Numbered from the stretch's first letter, positions 44,979 to 53,179 are shown. The stretch: DNA of 64,000 bases from Robiginitomaculum sp. (GCA_026982415.1 JALSHE010000036.1:1-64000), one strand, 5' to 3'. The notes: a model not told the origin generated them from the sequence alone. Made by a program: numbers and translations.

Positions 44979-45839
44979 ATGAGCGATTATAAAATCATAG
45001 ATGCCGTGGTCAATATCTGGACGCAAGAAGCCCTGTCTCACCGCCCCGGCTGGACCGATGAATTTTTTGTTGGCAAAGTCAAAGGCAAGCACGGCTCTGG
45101 CGGTATATCGCTGGAAAAAATGCTGGCTGATATGGACGCGGCGGGTATCGAAATGGGTTTTCTTGTCGCCGCCAAAGCAGGGCGTGTTGGTTTGCCGGGC
45201 TGTTATCATATGCCGTTGGAAGTCGTGGCGGATGCGTGCACCAAATATCCAAAACGCTTCAAAGGACTGGTCGGGATTGATCCTTATATGGGCATGGACG
45301 GGGTGCGCCAATTGGAACACGCGGTTAAAAATCTTGGGTTTATCGGCGCGCATCTTTATCCCCACTGGTACGACCTCGCGCCGAACCACGCCAAATATTA
45401 TCCGTTCTATGCCAAATGTATCGAGCTGGATATTCCCATACAAATGCAAGTTGGCCAAAGCCTGATTTACTCACCCCAGCACCGCACCCGTTCAGTAGGT
45501 CGCCCAATTACGCTGGACGATATTGCCTGCGACCTCCCAGAACTGAAGCTCATCGGCACCCATGTGGGTATTCCGTGGGAGCGGGAAATGATCGCCATGT
45601 CGTGGAAACACGAAAATGTCTATATAGCTACAGACGCCCATTCACCGAAATACTGGCCGGAAGCCGTGCGCCAATACATAAATTCCTACGGCCAGGACAA
45701 AGTCATTTTCGGCACAGATTTCCCAGTGTTACGGTTTGGCCGCACGGTGGACGAAATTGACGCGCTGGAGCTTAAACCAAACGTGCGTAAAAAATTCATG
45801 CGCGATAATGTGCTGAAACTTTACGGGTTGGAGACATAA
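44979..45839 (+). CDS. Amidohydrolase-2-type TIM-barrel protein without the HxH motif
   Basis: 286-aa protein of the amidohydrolase_2/ACMSD group. The C-terminal half fits well: GIDPYMGMDGV, GFIGAHLYPHW, LIGTHVGIPWEREM, VYIATDAHSPKYW and VIFGTDFPVLRFGRTVDEI, with the final metal Asp in GTDFP. The N-terminal strand where the family carries DxHxH reads DAVVNIW, so two metal ligands are missing. It may bind metal differently, or act without one. It sits two bases after one CoA-transferase gene and shares a base with the next (TAATG). Confidence 0.8.
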   Translation: MSDYKIIDAVVNIWTQEALSHRPGWTDEFFVGKVKGKHGSGGISLEKMLADMDAAGIEMGFLVAAKAGRVGLPGCYHMPLEVVADACTKYPKRFKGLVGIDPYMGMDGVRQLEHAVKNLGFIGAHLYPHWYDLAPNHAKYYPFYAKCIELDIPIQMQVGQSLIYSPQHRTRSVGRPITLDDIACDLPELKLIGTHVGIPWEREMIAMSWKHENVYIATDAHSPKYWPEAVRQYINSYGQDKVIFGTDFPVLRFGRTVDEIDALELKPNVRKKFMRDNVLKLYGLET

Positions 45840-47065
45840 TGGACAATGCTCTCAAAGGCCCTCTTGACGGTATCACCGTGGTCGAATTTACCTCGGTTGT
45901 TCTTGGCCCGCTGGCCTGCCAGATACTCGGCGATATGGGGGCGGATGTGATTAAGGTCGAGCCGCCTTACGGGGATACTAACCGCAGGCTTGGGCCTTAT
46001 AAAACCAATGCCGATATGGCGGCGCTTTACTTGACCTGTAACCGCAACAAAAAATCTATTGTGCTGAATTTGAAAGACCCAAAAGGTCATGAAGCGGCGC
46101 TTAAATTATGCGAGCGGGCAGATGTTATTGTCCATAATTTCAGGCCGTCTGCTATGATTAAATTACGGCTGGATTACGATACGCTCAAAGCCACCAATGA
46201 AAACGTAATTTACTGCGCCACTTACGGCTATTCCAAAAAAGGCCCTTACGGCGATATGGGGGCGCTGGACGACAGTATCCAAGCGGCGTCCGGCATGGCG
46301 GATTTAATGGGCATGGCCAACGCGCCTTTGGGACACGAGGAGCCGCGCTACCTCCCGACGATTGTCGCCGATAAAACCACCGGCGGCAATGTTGTGCAGG
46401 CCGTGCTTGCCGCTTTGTTTCACCGCGAACGCACGGGCGAGGGGCAAGAGATCGAAGTGCCGATGTTTGAAAGCATGGTCGCCTTTAATATGGTCGAGCA
46501 TCTCTGGGGGCAAACATTTGAGCCACCGCTGGGTACTGCGGGCTATTCCCGCCTATTGGCTGAAACCCGTAAACCCTACCCAACCAAAGACGGTTTTTTG
46601 GCCGTACTGCCCTATTGGAACAATCATTGGGGTACATTTTGCCAAGTGGCGGAAGTCCCGCATCTGGCCGACGACGAACGCTTTATCAACATGCAAGCTC
46701 GGACAAAAAACATCGTCGCCACATGTGATGTTATTGGCCAAGCGATTGCGCGGAAAACCACCGCCGAGTGGCTGGAAATTTTTGGCCCGACCAATGTGCC
46801 CCATATGGTGATGAACCGCTTGGACGAAGTTAAGGACGACCCGCATTTGACCGCCAGCGGGTTCTGGCAAATTCATGACCACCCGACAGAGGGTCAATTA
46901 CGCATGGCCAGCCCACCGATTAATTTTTCCAAAACTCCGGCCAGTGTGCGGACACTGCCACCAAGGCTAGGTGAACACAGCACAGAAATTCTGCAAGATA
47001 TAGGCTATTCCGGTGCCGAAATCCGCGCCATGCTGGACGCAAATATAACCAAAGAAGCAACGTAA
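45839..47065 (+). CDS. Family III (CaiB/BaiF) CoA-transferase, second copy
   Basis: 408-aa paralogue of the enzyme at 43792: VVEFTSVVLGPLACQILGDMGADVIKVEPPYGDTNR, NRNKKSIVLNLKD, VHNFRPSAMIKLRLDY. The catalytic aspartate should be that in TIVADKTTGGN (about residue 180), followed by VLAALFHRERTGEGQ. Less than half of the residues match the first copy, so the two probably differ in substrate or work as a pair. The start shares its A with the preceding stop codon (TAATG). Confidence 0.92.
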   Translation: MDNALKGPLDGITVVEFTSVVLGPLACQILGDMGADVIKVEPPYGDTNRRLGPYKTNADMAALYLTCNRNKKSIVLNLKDPKGHEAALKLCERADVIVHNFRPSAMIKLRLDYDTLKATNENVIYCATYGYSKKGPYGDMGALDDSIQAASGMADLMGMANAPLGHEEPRYLPTIVADKTTGGNVVQAVLAALFHRERTGEGQEIEVPMFESMVAFNMVEHLWGQTFEPPLGTAGYSRLLAETRKPYPTKDGFLAVLPYWNNHWGTFCQVAEVPHLADDERFINMQARTKNIVATCDVIGQAIARKTTAEWLEIFGPTNVPHMVMNRLDEVKDDPHLTASGFWQIHDHPTEGQLRMASPPINFSKTPASVRTLPPRLGEHSTEILQDIGYSGAEIRAMLDANITKEAT

Positions 47066-47075
47066 AGGGAGACAC

Positions 47076-47348
47076 ATGACCAAACATGTACAAGACGAAA
47101 AACCACCCATGACCAAAGAGGCCAAGGCGTGGATGGAAGAAGAAACCGCCGCGCAAGAAGTGCGCTATAAGGCCATCGTCGACGAGCTTGACGGGATTGC
47201 TGATGAGCGCGCCACATGGATCGAAGAGTTTTTGCACAATATTCAGACCCGTGGCTTTCATGTTACTGGCGATACAAAACGCAAAATCCCCGACGAAGAA
47301 ATGCCTGAAAAACCGGCACGTCCCGATGCAACCCGCGTAATTTGGTAA
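47076..47348 (+). CDS. Small acidic protein of unknown function in catabolic cluster
   Basis: 90-aa, highly charged, probably helical protein without signal peptide or membrane segment. Residues 10-70 form an amphipathic pattern (KEAKAWMEEETAAQEVRYKAIVDELDGIADERATWIEEFL); the C-terminus is Pro-rich and ends in RVIW. No family recognised. A good AAGGGAGA stands before the ATG, and the bicupin follows 12 bp later. It may be a small subunit or regulator of the neighbouring enzymes. Confidence 0.7.
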   Translation: MTKHVQDEKPPMTKEAKAWMEEETAAQEVRYKAIVDELDGIADERATWIEEFLHNIQTRGFHVTGDTKRKIPDEEMPEKPARPDATRVIW

Positions 47349-47360
47349 TAGGAGAAAAAC

Positions 47361-48449
47361 ATGGCACGACCACATATAGAACCATTTGTAGAGCTGAACG
47401 AAGGCTACAAGAAATTTAAAATCCCCGGCTTTGTTGGCGCGGATTATAAAACATTATCCCTAGACGTTGATAACGGCGCTTGCTCGCTCAAAGTACGGAT
47501 GCGGGACGGTTTCAAACGTCCACCAGGACTTTGCTATTCCGATCTGGAAATATTTGTCCTAACGGGCGAATTAAATGTCGGCGAGGAAATATGCCGCGAG
47601 GGTCATTACATCTTCCTGCCAGCAGGCATGGCGCTGGAAGCCATGAGTGCACCAAAGGGTTGCGAATTGATCATGATGTATAATGATAGCGAGCCTAGCT
47701 TTGAGGAAAGTGATGCCAATCATAAATTGGCGCTTAAGGAAGGATTTGTATCGGTTAATTCCTATGAGGATATGCCGTGGGCTGGCGGTTCTATCGTGTC
47801 CCCGTCCGTGGCCACAGGAGTGTTCTTGAAACTCCTTCGGTTTGACCCACTGACCGAAGCCATGACATTTCTCTACACTATGTCACCAGAATTTATCCAA
47901 GATAATATCAGCTATCATGATTGCGCCGAGGAAAGCTATCATATTTGGGGGGAGAGCTGGATGATGCAATTTGGCGACCTACCCACGGGCGGATATTTCT
48001 GGCGCCCGTCTTACATCAATCACGGCGCATTTCGCTCCAAGCTTGGCTGTATTGCGCTCGGGCGCACCGACAGCAAGCTGCATAATTACTTCCACTTTAA
48101 TCCGTGGAGCAACCCGGACGAAAACAAATCCCGCGCCGCAGCGTTTTTGTACCGCCAACGCCCGCAACTTTACAAATGGGTGCATATGCAAGGCGGTCAC
48201 AACCATCCTCATGGTCAAGCCGAACATGTGGGCGCGGCACCCGCGCCAGACGATTTCGAGAACCCGGAATATGTTGATCATCCGCAAACCAAAATGCTGG
48301 CTGACCAAACTTGTACGTTCCACGAAATGGACCATTTGCACGACAAGGACGCTATTGCGGCGGCTCATAAATTCGCCCACGAGAACGGCATAGCCCACGG
48401 CCATGACCACTCAGGTGCAGATCACACCCATGACGACGACGAGTATTAA
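47361..48449 (+). CDS. Bicupin-like protein with a His-rich C-terminal tail
   Basis: 362-aa protein with two cupin-like barrels: the first (about 40-120) shows CYSDLEIFVLTGELNVGEEICREGHYIFLPAG, the second (about 160-265) DCAEESYHIWGESWMMQFGDLPTGGYFWRPSYINHG. The ligand histidines of classical cupins are partly replaced, so the metal site is uncertain. The last 85 residues hold more than fifteen histidines (HNHPHG, HGHDHSG, DHTHDDD), a probable metal-storage or delivery tail. It could be a dioxygenase or a ring-isomerising enzyme. An AGGAG precedes the ATG. Confidence 0.65.
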   Translation: MARPHIEPFVELNEGYKKFKIPGFVGADYKTLSLDVDNGACSLKVRMRDGFKRPPGLCYSDLEIFVLTGELNVGEEICREGHYIFLPAGMALEAMSAPKGCELIMMYNDSEPSFEESDANHKLALKEGFVSVNSYEDMPWAGGSIVSPSVATGVFLKLLRFDPLTEAMTFLYTMSPEFIQDNISYHDCAEESYHIWGESWMMQFGDLPTGGYFWRPSYINHGAFRSKLGCIALGRTDSKLHNYFHFNPWSNPDENKSRAAAFLYRQRPQLYKWVHMQGGHNHPHGQAEHVGAAPAPDDFENPEYVDHPQTKMLADQTCTFHEMDHLHDKDAIAAAHKFAHENGIAHGHDHSGADHTHDDDEY

Positions 48450-48455
48450 ACATTT

Positions 48456-48592
48456 ACCTCCCCCGTTTACGGGGGAGGTGGGCGCTCTTGCGCTCGGACG
48501 GGGGGGCGCCACCCTCCAGTTTCTGCATTTGGTGTTCTCCCCTCCGCCTCTGTTTCGCTCCAGCACCTCCCCCGTAAACGGGGAGAGGGGAA
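48456..48592. repeat. Palindromic element that supplies a ribosome binding site
   Basis: It opens with a perfect hairpin ACCTCCCCCGT/ACGGGGGAGGT (48456-48479) and closes with CACCTCCCCCGTAAACGGGG; GGGGGAGGTG (48471-48480) also pairs with CACCTCCCCC (48564-48573). Its right end, GGGGAGAGGGG, lies three bases before the ATG at 48594 and must act as the Shine-Dalgarno sequence of that gene. Related to the elements at 40047, 42714 and 33594. Confidence 0.8.
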
Positions 48593-48593
48593 A

Positions 48594-49457
48594 ATGAGTT
48601 CCACCCCAAAGTTCGGCCCTATCATAATGGGTACATTGTTAACCCGTGACCTTGCGGCTTGTGTTAGCGCATACGAAAACTTCCTTCACGCCTGTGTACA
48701 ACGCCGCGCAAAAATCTCCGAAGCCCAGGCCGCATTTTGGGGGCATCCCCACCTCACTGGATGCACCTATGTTATGTTGGTCAATGCGCTGAACGAGCCG
48801 TTCTTGCGCATTGTTGAAGACCCGAATTGCGAGGAAGTTGACACGCTTAAGCATACGGGCTGGATGGCACTGGAAATCGTGGTGAAAGATGTGGACGCAA
48901 TCGCCACCTCTCTCACAAACTCGCCTTTCGAGATTTTGCGCCCAGTGGCCGATCTATCCCTCAGCGACCAAATTCGCGCCGTACAAGTGCGCGGCCCTGC
49001 TGGGGAAATCCTGTATTTGACCCAGATAAAAGGCGAAGTCCCCCCGTTTAAACTGCCCATTGCCCGGTGCGCCGTCGATAAGGTTTTTATCCCGGTTCTG
49101 TGTACCCATAACCGCAAAGAGGCGCTGGCGTTTTACGAAAATTTGTCGGGCAATGGCGGGCTTAATTTCGACACCAAAATCACCGTTATCAATCAGGCTT
49201 ATGGTTATGCTATAGACCGCAATCATCCCGTTGCGACCTTGCAATTTAAAGACAATTCTCTGATAGAAATAGATCAGGTAGATGCGGCGAAACCGCCTAG
49301 AAACCGTCCAGCCTCGGGCATTATGATGGTGACATTCTCTGCTCATGTTTTACCCAATAACGGCGCAGTTAAAGACTGCCCGACCGGGACAAAGCGCTCA
49401 ATGGTTTTGCGCGGCATTGCAGGCGAAATGATTGAACTGGTGCAGGATATTGCATGA
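48594..49457 (+). CDS. Two-domain VOC-like protein
   Basis: 287-aa protein with two VOC-type halves: residues 9-145 (PIIMGTLLTRDLAACVSAYENFL ... GPAGEILYLTQIK) and 160-287 (DKVFIPVLCTHNRKEALAFYENLSG ... GIAGEMIELVQD). VOC enzymes include extradiol dioxygenases, glyoxalases and isomerases; the metal ligands cannot be assigned confidently. It overlaps the following isochorismatase gene by ATGA. A related idea is a ring-cleaving dioxygenase for the same compound. Confidence 0.7.
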   Translation: MSSTPKFGPIIMGTLLTRDLAACVSAYENFLHACVQRRAKISEAQAAFWGHPHLTGCTYVMLVNALNEPFLRIVEDPNCEEVDTLKHTGWMALEIVVKDVDAIATSLTNSPFEILRPVADLSLSDQIRAVQVRGPAGEILYLTQIKGEVPPFKLPIARCAVDKVFIPVLCTHNRKEALAFYENLSGNGGLNFDTKITVINQAYGYAIDRNHPVATLQFKDNSLIEIDQVDAAKPPRNRPASGIMMVTFSAHVLPNNGAVKDCPTGTKRSMVLRGIAGEMIELVQDIA

Positions 49458-50056
49458 GCGACCTCGCAAGAATATCTCACACCATAGGCAATCGCCCAGC
49501 GCTCATAATCGTTGATATGACAAACGGCTTTACCGACCCGGCCTGCCCGCTCGGCGGTGATTATCCTGATGTTGTCGCCGCCAATATAGATTTGCTAACC
49601 GCATTTCGCGCCGCACATTTACCGATATTTTTTACCACGGTCATTTACCGCGCCCTTGACCAAGCCCGTGTGTTTCGCGACCGCTTACCTGCGCTGGACG
49701 TACTGACACCGGGCAGTGAATGGGTGAAAATCAACTCTACATTACGCCGCCGCCCAAGCGAACCGATTATCGAAAAACACTGGGCCAGCGGGTTTTTCAA
49801 AACCAATCTCAAAACGCAGCTTTTGGAAGCCCGCACCGACAGCTTGGTGATAACCGGCCTGACCACTTCGGGCTGTGTACGAGCAACGGCGCTGGACGGT
49901 TTGCAGCATGACTATAAAGTCTTTATCCCGCGCGAGACCTGCGGTGACCGTAATCCCGATGCCCACCAAACAAATTTGTTCGACTTGCACGCAAAATATG
50001 CAGACGTGGTTTCGGTGCATAACATCACCGACCACCTTAAAGGACTAAACCCATGA
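49454..50056 (+). CDS. Isochorismatase-family cysteine hydrolase (second copy)
   Basis: 200-aa protein close to N-carbamoylsarcosine amidase. Triad: Asp in ALIIVDMTNGFTDP (about residue 21), Lys in IIEKHWASGFFKT (about 109) and Cys in LTTSGCVRATALDG (about 142). The conserved CGDRN-x-x-AHQTNLFDLHAKYADV tail is present. It shares the SGCVRATA motif and the KYADVV end with the first copy at 41081, so the two are paralogues. Overlaps both neighbours by 4 bp. Likely hydrolyses an N-carbamoyl or amide group. Confidence 0.88.
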   Translation: MSDLARISHTIGNRPALIIVDMTNGFTDPACPLGGDYPDVVAANIDLLTAFRAAHLPIFFTTVIYRALDQARVFRDRLPALDVLTPGSEWVKINSTLRRRPSEPIIEKHWASGFFKTNLKTQLLEARTDSLVITGLTTSGCVRATALDGLQHDYKVFIPRETCGDRNPDAHQTNLFDLHAKYADVVSVHNITDHLKGLNP

Positions 50057-50769
50057 CCCACAAAACCATCCACGGGAAAATCCTGTATACCAGCAAAAAA
50101 CCCGAACGCATGGACGCAGAACGCGGGCGCGAATGGTTTTCGCTGACCACGCAAGCGGACGAAAATATCGTCATGCACGCCCACTGCGAAATTGATGATG
50201 CGCCGAATGTTGTGCGTGATGTGGTGCTGGCTATGGATAAAAACTCGCGGCCCATTGATTGCTCGGTACGCATTTCGGTTGGGGACAAATATGAAGGTTC
50301 GGGCTGGTTCCAATTCGGTGATGAGAATGTGATTTGCGAGAGCCACAATGCCAGCGCGGGGCGTATCCACCAAGACATCAAAGTCCCAGCACCCGTCAAA
50401 TGGTTTCAAGCTCACCCGATTGTTGGGGACGCCTTGTTGATGAAACTTTACGATCTCTCCCAAGGCCCCGGCAAACAGTTTTTTGATAATCTGATGCTAA
50501 GCTCGCCCGACCACCGAGGCGCCACTGGCCCCGAAATATTCCAAACCGGATTCGGCATTCGCTATGTGGGCAAAGAACGTATCACAGTTGCCGCAGGCAC
50601 ATTCGATGCCCGGCATTTTCAACTGGTTGATACGGCTGGCAATCTGCCCGAAGAACACCCTCCCTATAATCTTTGGTGTACGGCGGACGACGCATACCTA
50701 TTCCTGCGCGCAGGCGTCGCCGGATATATGCAAACCCATTACGAATTGGTCGAATTACGCCGAGGCTAG
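50053..50769 (+). CDS. Protein of unknown function closing the catabolic cluster
   Basis: 238-aa protein without signal peptide or membrane helix. It is mostly beta: ENIVMHAHCEIDDAPNVVRDVVLAMD, SVRISVGDKYEGSGWFQF, RITVAAGTFDARHFQLVDTAG and LRAGVAGYMQTHYELVEL suggest a large beta-barrel or DUF3108-like fold, with the TFDARHF strand most like that group. No catalytic residues can be named. ATGA overlap with the isochorismatase gene ties it to the operon. It may bind the substrate. Confidence 0.6.
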   Translation: MTHKTIHGKILYTSKKPERMDAERGREWFSLTTQADENIVMHAHCEIDDAPNVVRDVVLAMDKNSRPIDCSVRISVGDKYEGSGWFQFGDENVICESHNASAGRIHQDIKVPAPVKWFQAHPIVGDALLMKLYDLSQGPGKQFFDNLMLSSPDHRGATGPEIFQTGFGIRYVGKERITVAAGTFDARHFQLVDTAGNLPEEHPPYNLWCTADDAYLFLRAGVAGYMQTHYELVELRRG

Positions 50770-50770
50770 C

Positions 50771-51718
50771 CTAAAGCCCGTTTTCTTCTAAAAACGCGTC
50801 AAATGCCGCCCAAAACTGATCGCGGAATTCGTCTTTTTCTAAAAGTATTTCGTGCAGGCAGCCAGGAAAATTGATGAATTTTGCCCCTGCTTTTTTTGCA
50901 AATTCTTCAATGGACGACGGCGTAACTATCGCATCGGCCCCACAGGCCGTTATCAGCGCTGGCAGTTTTAAATGCTCGGCGTTGTCTCGTACAAATTTCA
51001 TGGCTTTCATTGCTTCGGAAATCCACCCAAATGTTGGCGGGCCAACGCGCAAGCGTTTGTGATTTTCGAAATATGTTGCCCACAGCTGATAACGGTTTGG
51101 ATCATTGGTGAGTTTGTTGGTGCGAAACGCCGGAGGTTGGCCGTTACGTGTGACTTGGAACGGCAAATGATTATATTTCAGACCAATCCAAGATAAAAAC
51201 CGGATGATTTCTGACATGAACGGCGTACTCATATCTTGAAGTTCCAGCATCGGCGCAGTGAACACGCCGGCCGCTGGATTAAGCCGCCCACTGAGTACCG
51301 TTTGCAAAGCAACGGTGCCGCCCATGGAGTGTCCCATAACAATATGCGGGCGCGGCAAGTCGTTTTTGAACACCCGGGCTATAAAGGCCAAATCATCACA
51401 GTAATCATCAAATGACCGCACCCAGCCCTTCAAAGTATCATCAAGCAACCTTGATGAAAGCCCCTGTCCGCGCGGATCCAGAATGATCACGACAAAGCCG
51501 CGATCTGTTAGGTCTTCTATGGTTTCGAAAAATTTTTCGATAAATTCCGTGCGACCCGGTTGGAAAATAATGCTACCGCGCGGATGCTCGCGTTTTGGCT
51601 CGGCTAGCATCACGCGTAGTTTTACATCGCCGTGCTTGACATAATGAAACCTTGCACCGGGCGGTAAGTCTACGCCCTCTAGGCGGATGACTTCACCCGG
51701 TGTTATCTCTATATCCAT
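50771..51718 (-). CDS. Alpha/beta hydrolase (lysophospholipase/monoacylglycerol lipase-like)
   Basis: 315-aa serine hydrolase of the PldB type. Oxyanion and nucleophile motifs are visible: IILDPRGQGLSSRL, then the elbow GHSMGG with Ser near residue 131, an acidic residue in TACGADAIVTP and His in FPGCLHEILLEKDEFRDQ. It lacks a signal peptide and is probably cytoplasmic. It converges on the catabolic cluster with a single base between stop codons, so it is unlikely to be part of that operon. Confidence 0.88.
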   Translation of the reverse strand: MDIEITPGEVIRLEGVDLPPGARFHYVKHGDVKLRVMLAEPKREHPRGSIIFQPGRTEFIEKFFETIEDLTDRGFVVIILDPRGQGLSSRLLDDTLKGWVRSFDDYCDDLAFIARVFKNDLPRPHIVMGHSMGGTVALQTVLSGRLNPAAGVFTAPMLELQDMSTPFMSEIIRFLSWIGLKYNHLPFQVTRNGQPPAFRTNKLTNDPNRYQLWATYFENHKRLRVGPPTFGWISEAMKAMKFVRDNAEHLKLPALITACGADAIVTPSSIEEFAKKAGAKFINFPGCLHEILLEKDEFRDQFWAAFDAFLEENGL

Positions 51719-51746
51719 TTTACCCCCGTAAACCCGATTGGGTTAA

Positions 51747-52040
51747 CTACATAGAGCTGAAGATTTTTTGTAAGCCCATAGCAACAGACATATCGCCAGC
51801 CACTTTCAATTTGCCAGACATAAAGGCCATCATTGGGTCAAGATTGCCCGAAGCCAGAGCGATAAAATCATCTTTGGTGACGCTGATTGTGCAATCTGCG
51901 TCGTCGTCATTACCCGTTACTTCTGTGCCAGAGGCGTGAATAACGCCGTCATCGCCAAAATCGAATTTTACGGATTTGTCTAGGCCACCTGATTTAGCGA
52001 CAGCTTCTTTCATTTTTGCGATAATATCTTCGTTAGTCAT
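51747..52040 (-). CDS. SCP2 sterol-carrier-type lipid-binding protein
   Basis: 97-aa single-domain SCP2 protein: KSVKFDFGDDGVIHASGTEV, ADCTISVTKDDFIALASGNLDPMMAFMSGKLKVAGDMSVAMGLQKIF. The pattern D-C-T-I-x-x-x-x-x-D-F and the GKLK-x-x-GDM-x-x-A tail are diagnostic. Binds acyl chains or other hydrophobic ligands. It lies 28 bp upstream of the hydrolase gene on the same strand and may be co-transcribed with it. Its start is preceded by GGAGACAAAG. Confidence 0.92.
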   Translation of the reverse strand: MTNEDIIAKMKEAVAKSGGLDKSVKFDFGDDGVIHASGTEVTGNDDDADCTISVTKDDFIALASGNLDPMMAFMSGKLKVAGDMSVAMGLQKIFSSM

Positions 52041-52151
52041 CTTTGTCTCCGGTTATGTTAATGTTGTTATGCACTTAATTGCGTATAGTCCTTATATAGA
52101 AAGGACTGACAATAAATCCAGTGTAATTATACAGAGATACCCTGTTCTGTT

Positions 52152-53030
52152 TTATTTTGGCTTGCGGAATTTCAATGTAAACCGATCAGATTCGCCAATC
52201 GCTAAATATTTGGCAGCGTTAAAACCCTCAGGCACCTCCTCACCCTCTTTTGGCTTGCGACCTGATGGAGGCAATGTCCACACTCCATAGGGGTGGTCTG
52301 CTGTATCTTTTGGATTGGCATTGACCTCGCTAGCGGCGACAAATTCAAACCCGGCCTGTTTAGCTAGGTCTTTAACATAACTAACTTGCACATAGCCCGT
52401 GGGTGCTTTTGGGTTTTGTTCGGCTGATTCTGGTAGGCGGTGCGAGACTATTCCCAACACGCCGCCGGGCTTAAGTGCCGTATAGAAATCTGCAAATGCC
52501 TTTTCTGCATAGCCGCCGCCCATCCAGCTATGGGTATTGCGAAATGACACGATCAAATCAATATTACCATCGGCTAAAGCTCCGGATGTCGGGCCAAATT
52601 CGACCATGCTTATGTCACCAAACATTTCAGTATCTTCAAACTTTTTGGCAAAACGCTCATTGGCTGCCACATGGCGCTCGCCCATTGCCGCTTCAAATAT
52701 GGCTGCATTATAGCTACCGCCAGCCTGCTTGATATAGGGGGCAATTATATTGGTGTACCAGCCACCGCCGGGCGAAATCTCCATAACGCCTTGGCCAGGT
52801 GCCAGACCGAAAAACTCCAAAGTTTGTTTTGGGTGGCGAAACCCGTCCCGCTTGGCTTCATCTGCTCGCCATGTCCCGGCTATTGCCGCATCCATTGCTG
52901 ATATTTCTGGAGCCGCCTGTTCAACTGCGGTTTCTGTTTTGCTAGCATCAGCCTTATTATTAGCGCCGCACGCGCCCAGTAATAATGTTGCGCTTACGCC
53001 CAGCAATAAATATTTATGCAGTGTTCTCAT
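52152..53030 (-). CDS. Lipoprotein with methyltransferase-like domain (COG4798 type)
   Basis: 292-aa protein with a lipoprotein signal peptide (lipobox LLGAC, cysteine about residue 21) and a class I methyltransferase-like domain: DGFRHPKQTLEFFGLAPGQGVMEISPGGGWYTNIIAPYI, LIVSFRNTHSWM, FYTALKPGGVLGIVSHRLPE. Glycine-rich motif I reads EISPGGGWY. Such proteins are frequent in marine and aquatic proteobacteria and their role is unknown; SAM is not expected in the periplasm. The ATG at 53030 has GGAG seven bases before; an upstream TTG is not needed. Confidence 0.82.
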   Translation of the reverse strand: MRTLHKYLLLGVSATLLLGACGANNKADASKTETAVEQAAPEISAMDAAIAGTWRADEAKRDGFRHPKQTLEFFGLAPGQGVMEISPGGGWYTNIIAPYIKQAGGSYNAAIFEAAMGERHVAANERFAKKFEDTEMFGDISMVEFGPTSGALADGNIDLIVSFRNTHSWMGGGYAEKAFADFYTALKPGGVLGIVSHRLPESAEQNPKAPTGYVQVSYVKDLAKQAGFEFVAASEVNANPKDTADHPYGVWTLPPSGRKPKEGEEVPEGFNAAKYLAIGESDRFTLKFRKPK

Positions 53031-53151
53031 GATCGACTCCAAGTTTTGGTAAAGTATTATTTCCGTTAGAAAACTACGGGTTTTCCAATGTTTAGCAAGG
53101 AAAACCTGTTCAACATTTGGTGAACGTTCAAAATCGGCACTCTCCTCACCC

Positions 53152-53179
53152 CTTGAACCCCCAAATCCATTTCCTATAT
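53152..53179 (+). promoter_or_regulatory. RpoH (sigma-32)-type promoter for hsp20
   Basis: CTTG at 53152-53155, 17 bases, then CCTATAT at 53173-53179 fits the alphaproteobacterial RpoH consensus CTTG-N17/18-CYTATNT. The start of transcription would be near 53187, giving a leader of about 100 nt before the hsp20 ATG. Strong for a by-eye match, and the downstream gene is a heat-shock gene. Confidence 0.7.

Noticed and set aside
40047-48592. Repeats considered as a CRISPR array
   Set aside because: The repeated units are palindromic, irregularly spaced over kilobases and differ in sequence; there are no direct repeats with spacers and no cas genes.
44979-50769. Cluster considered as an antiphage or toxin system because of the many unknown proteins
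   Set aside because: The enzymes all belong to metabolic families and no nuclease, NTPase or toxin fold is present.
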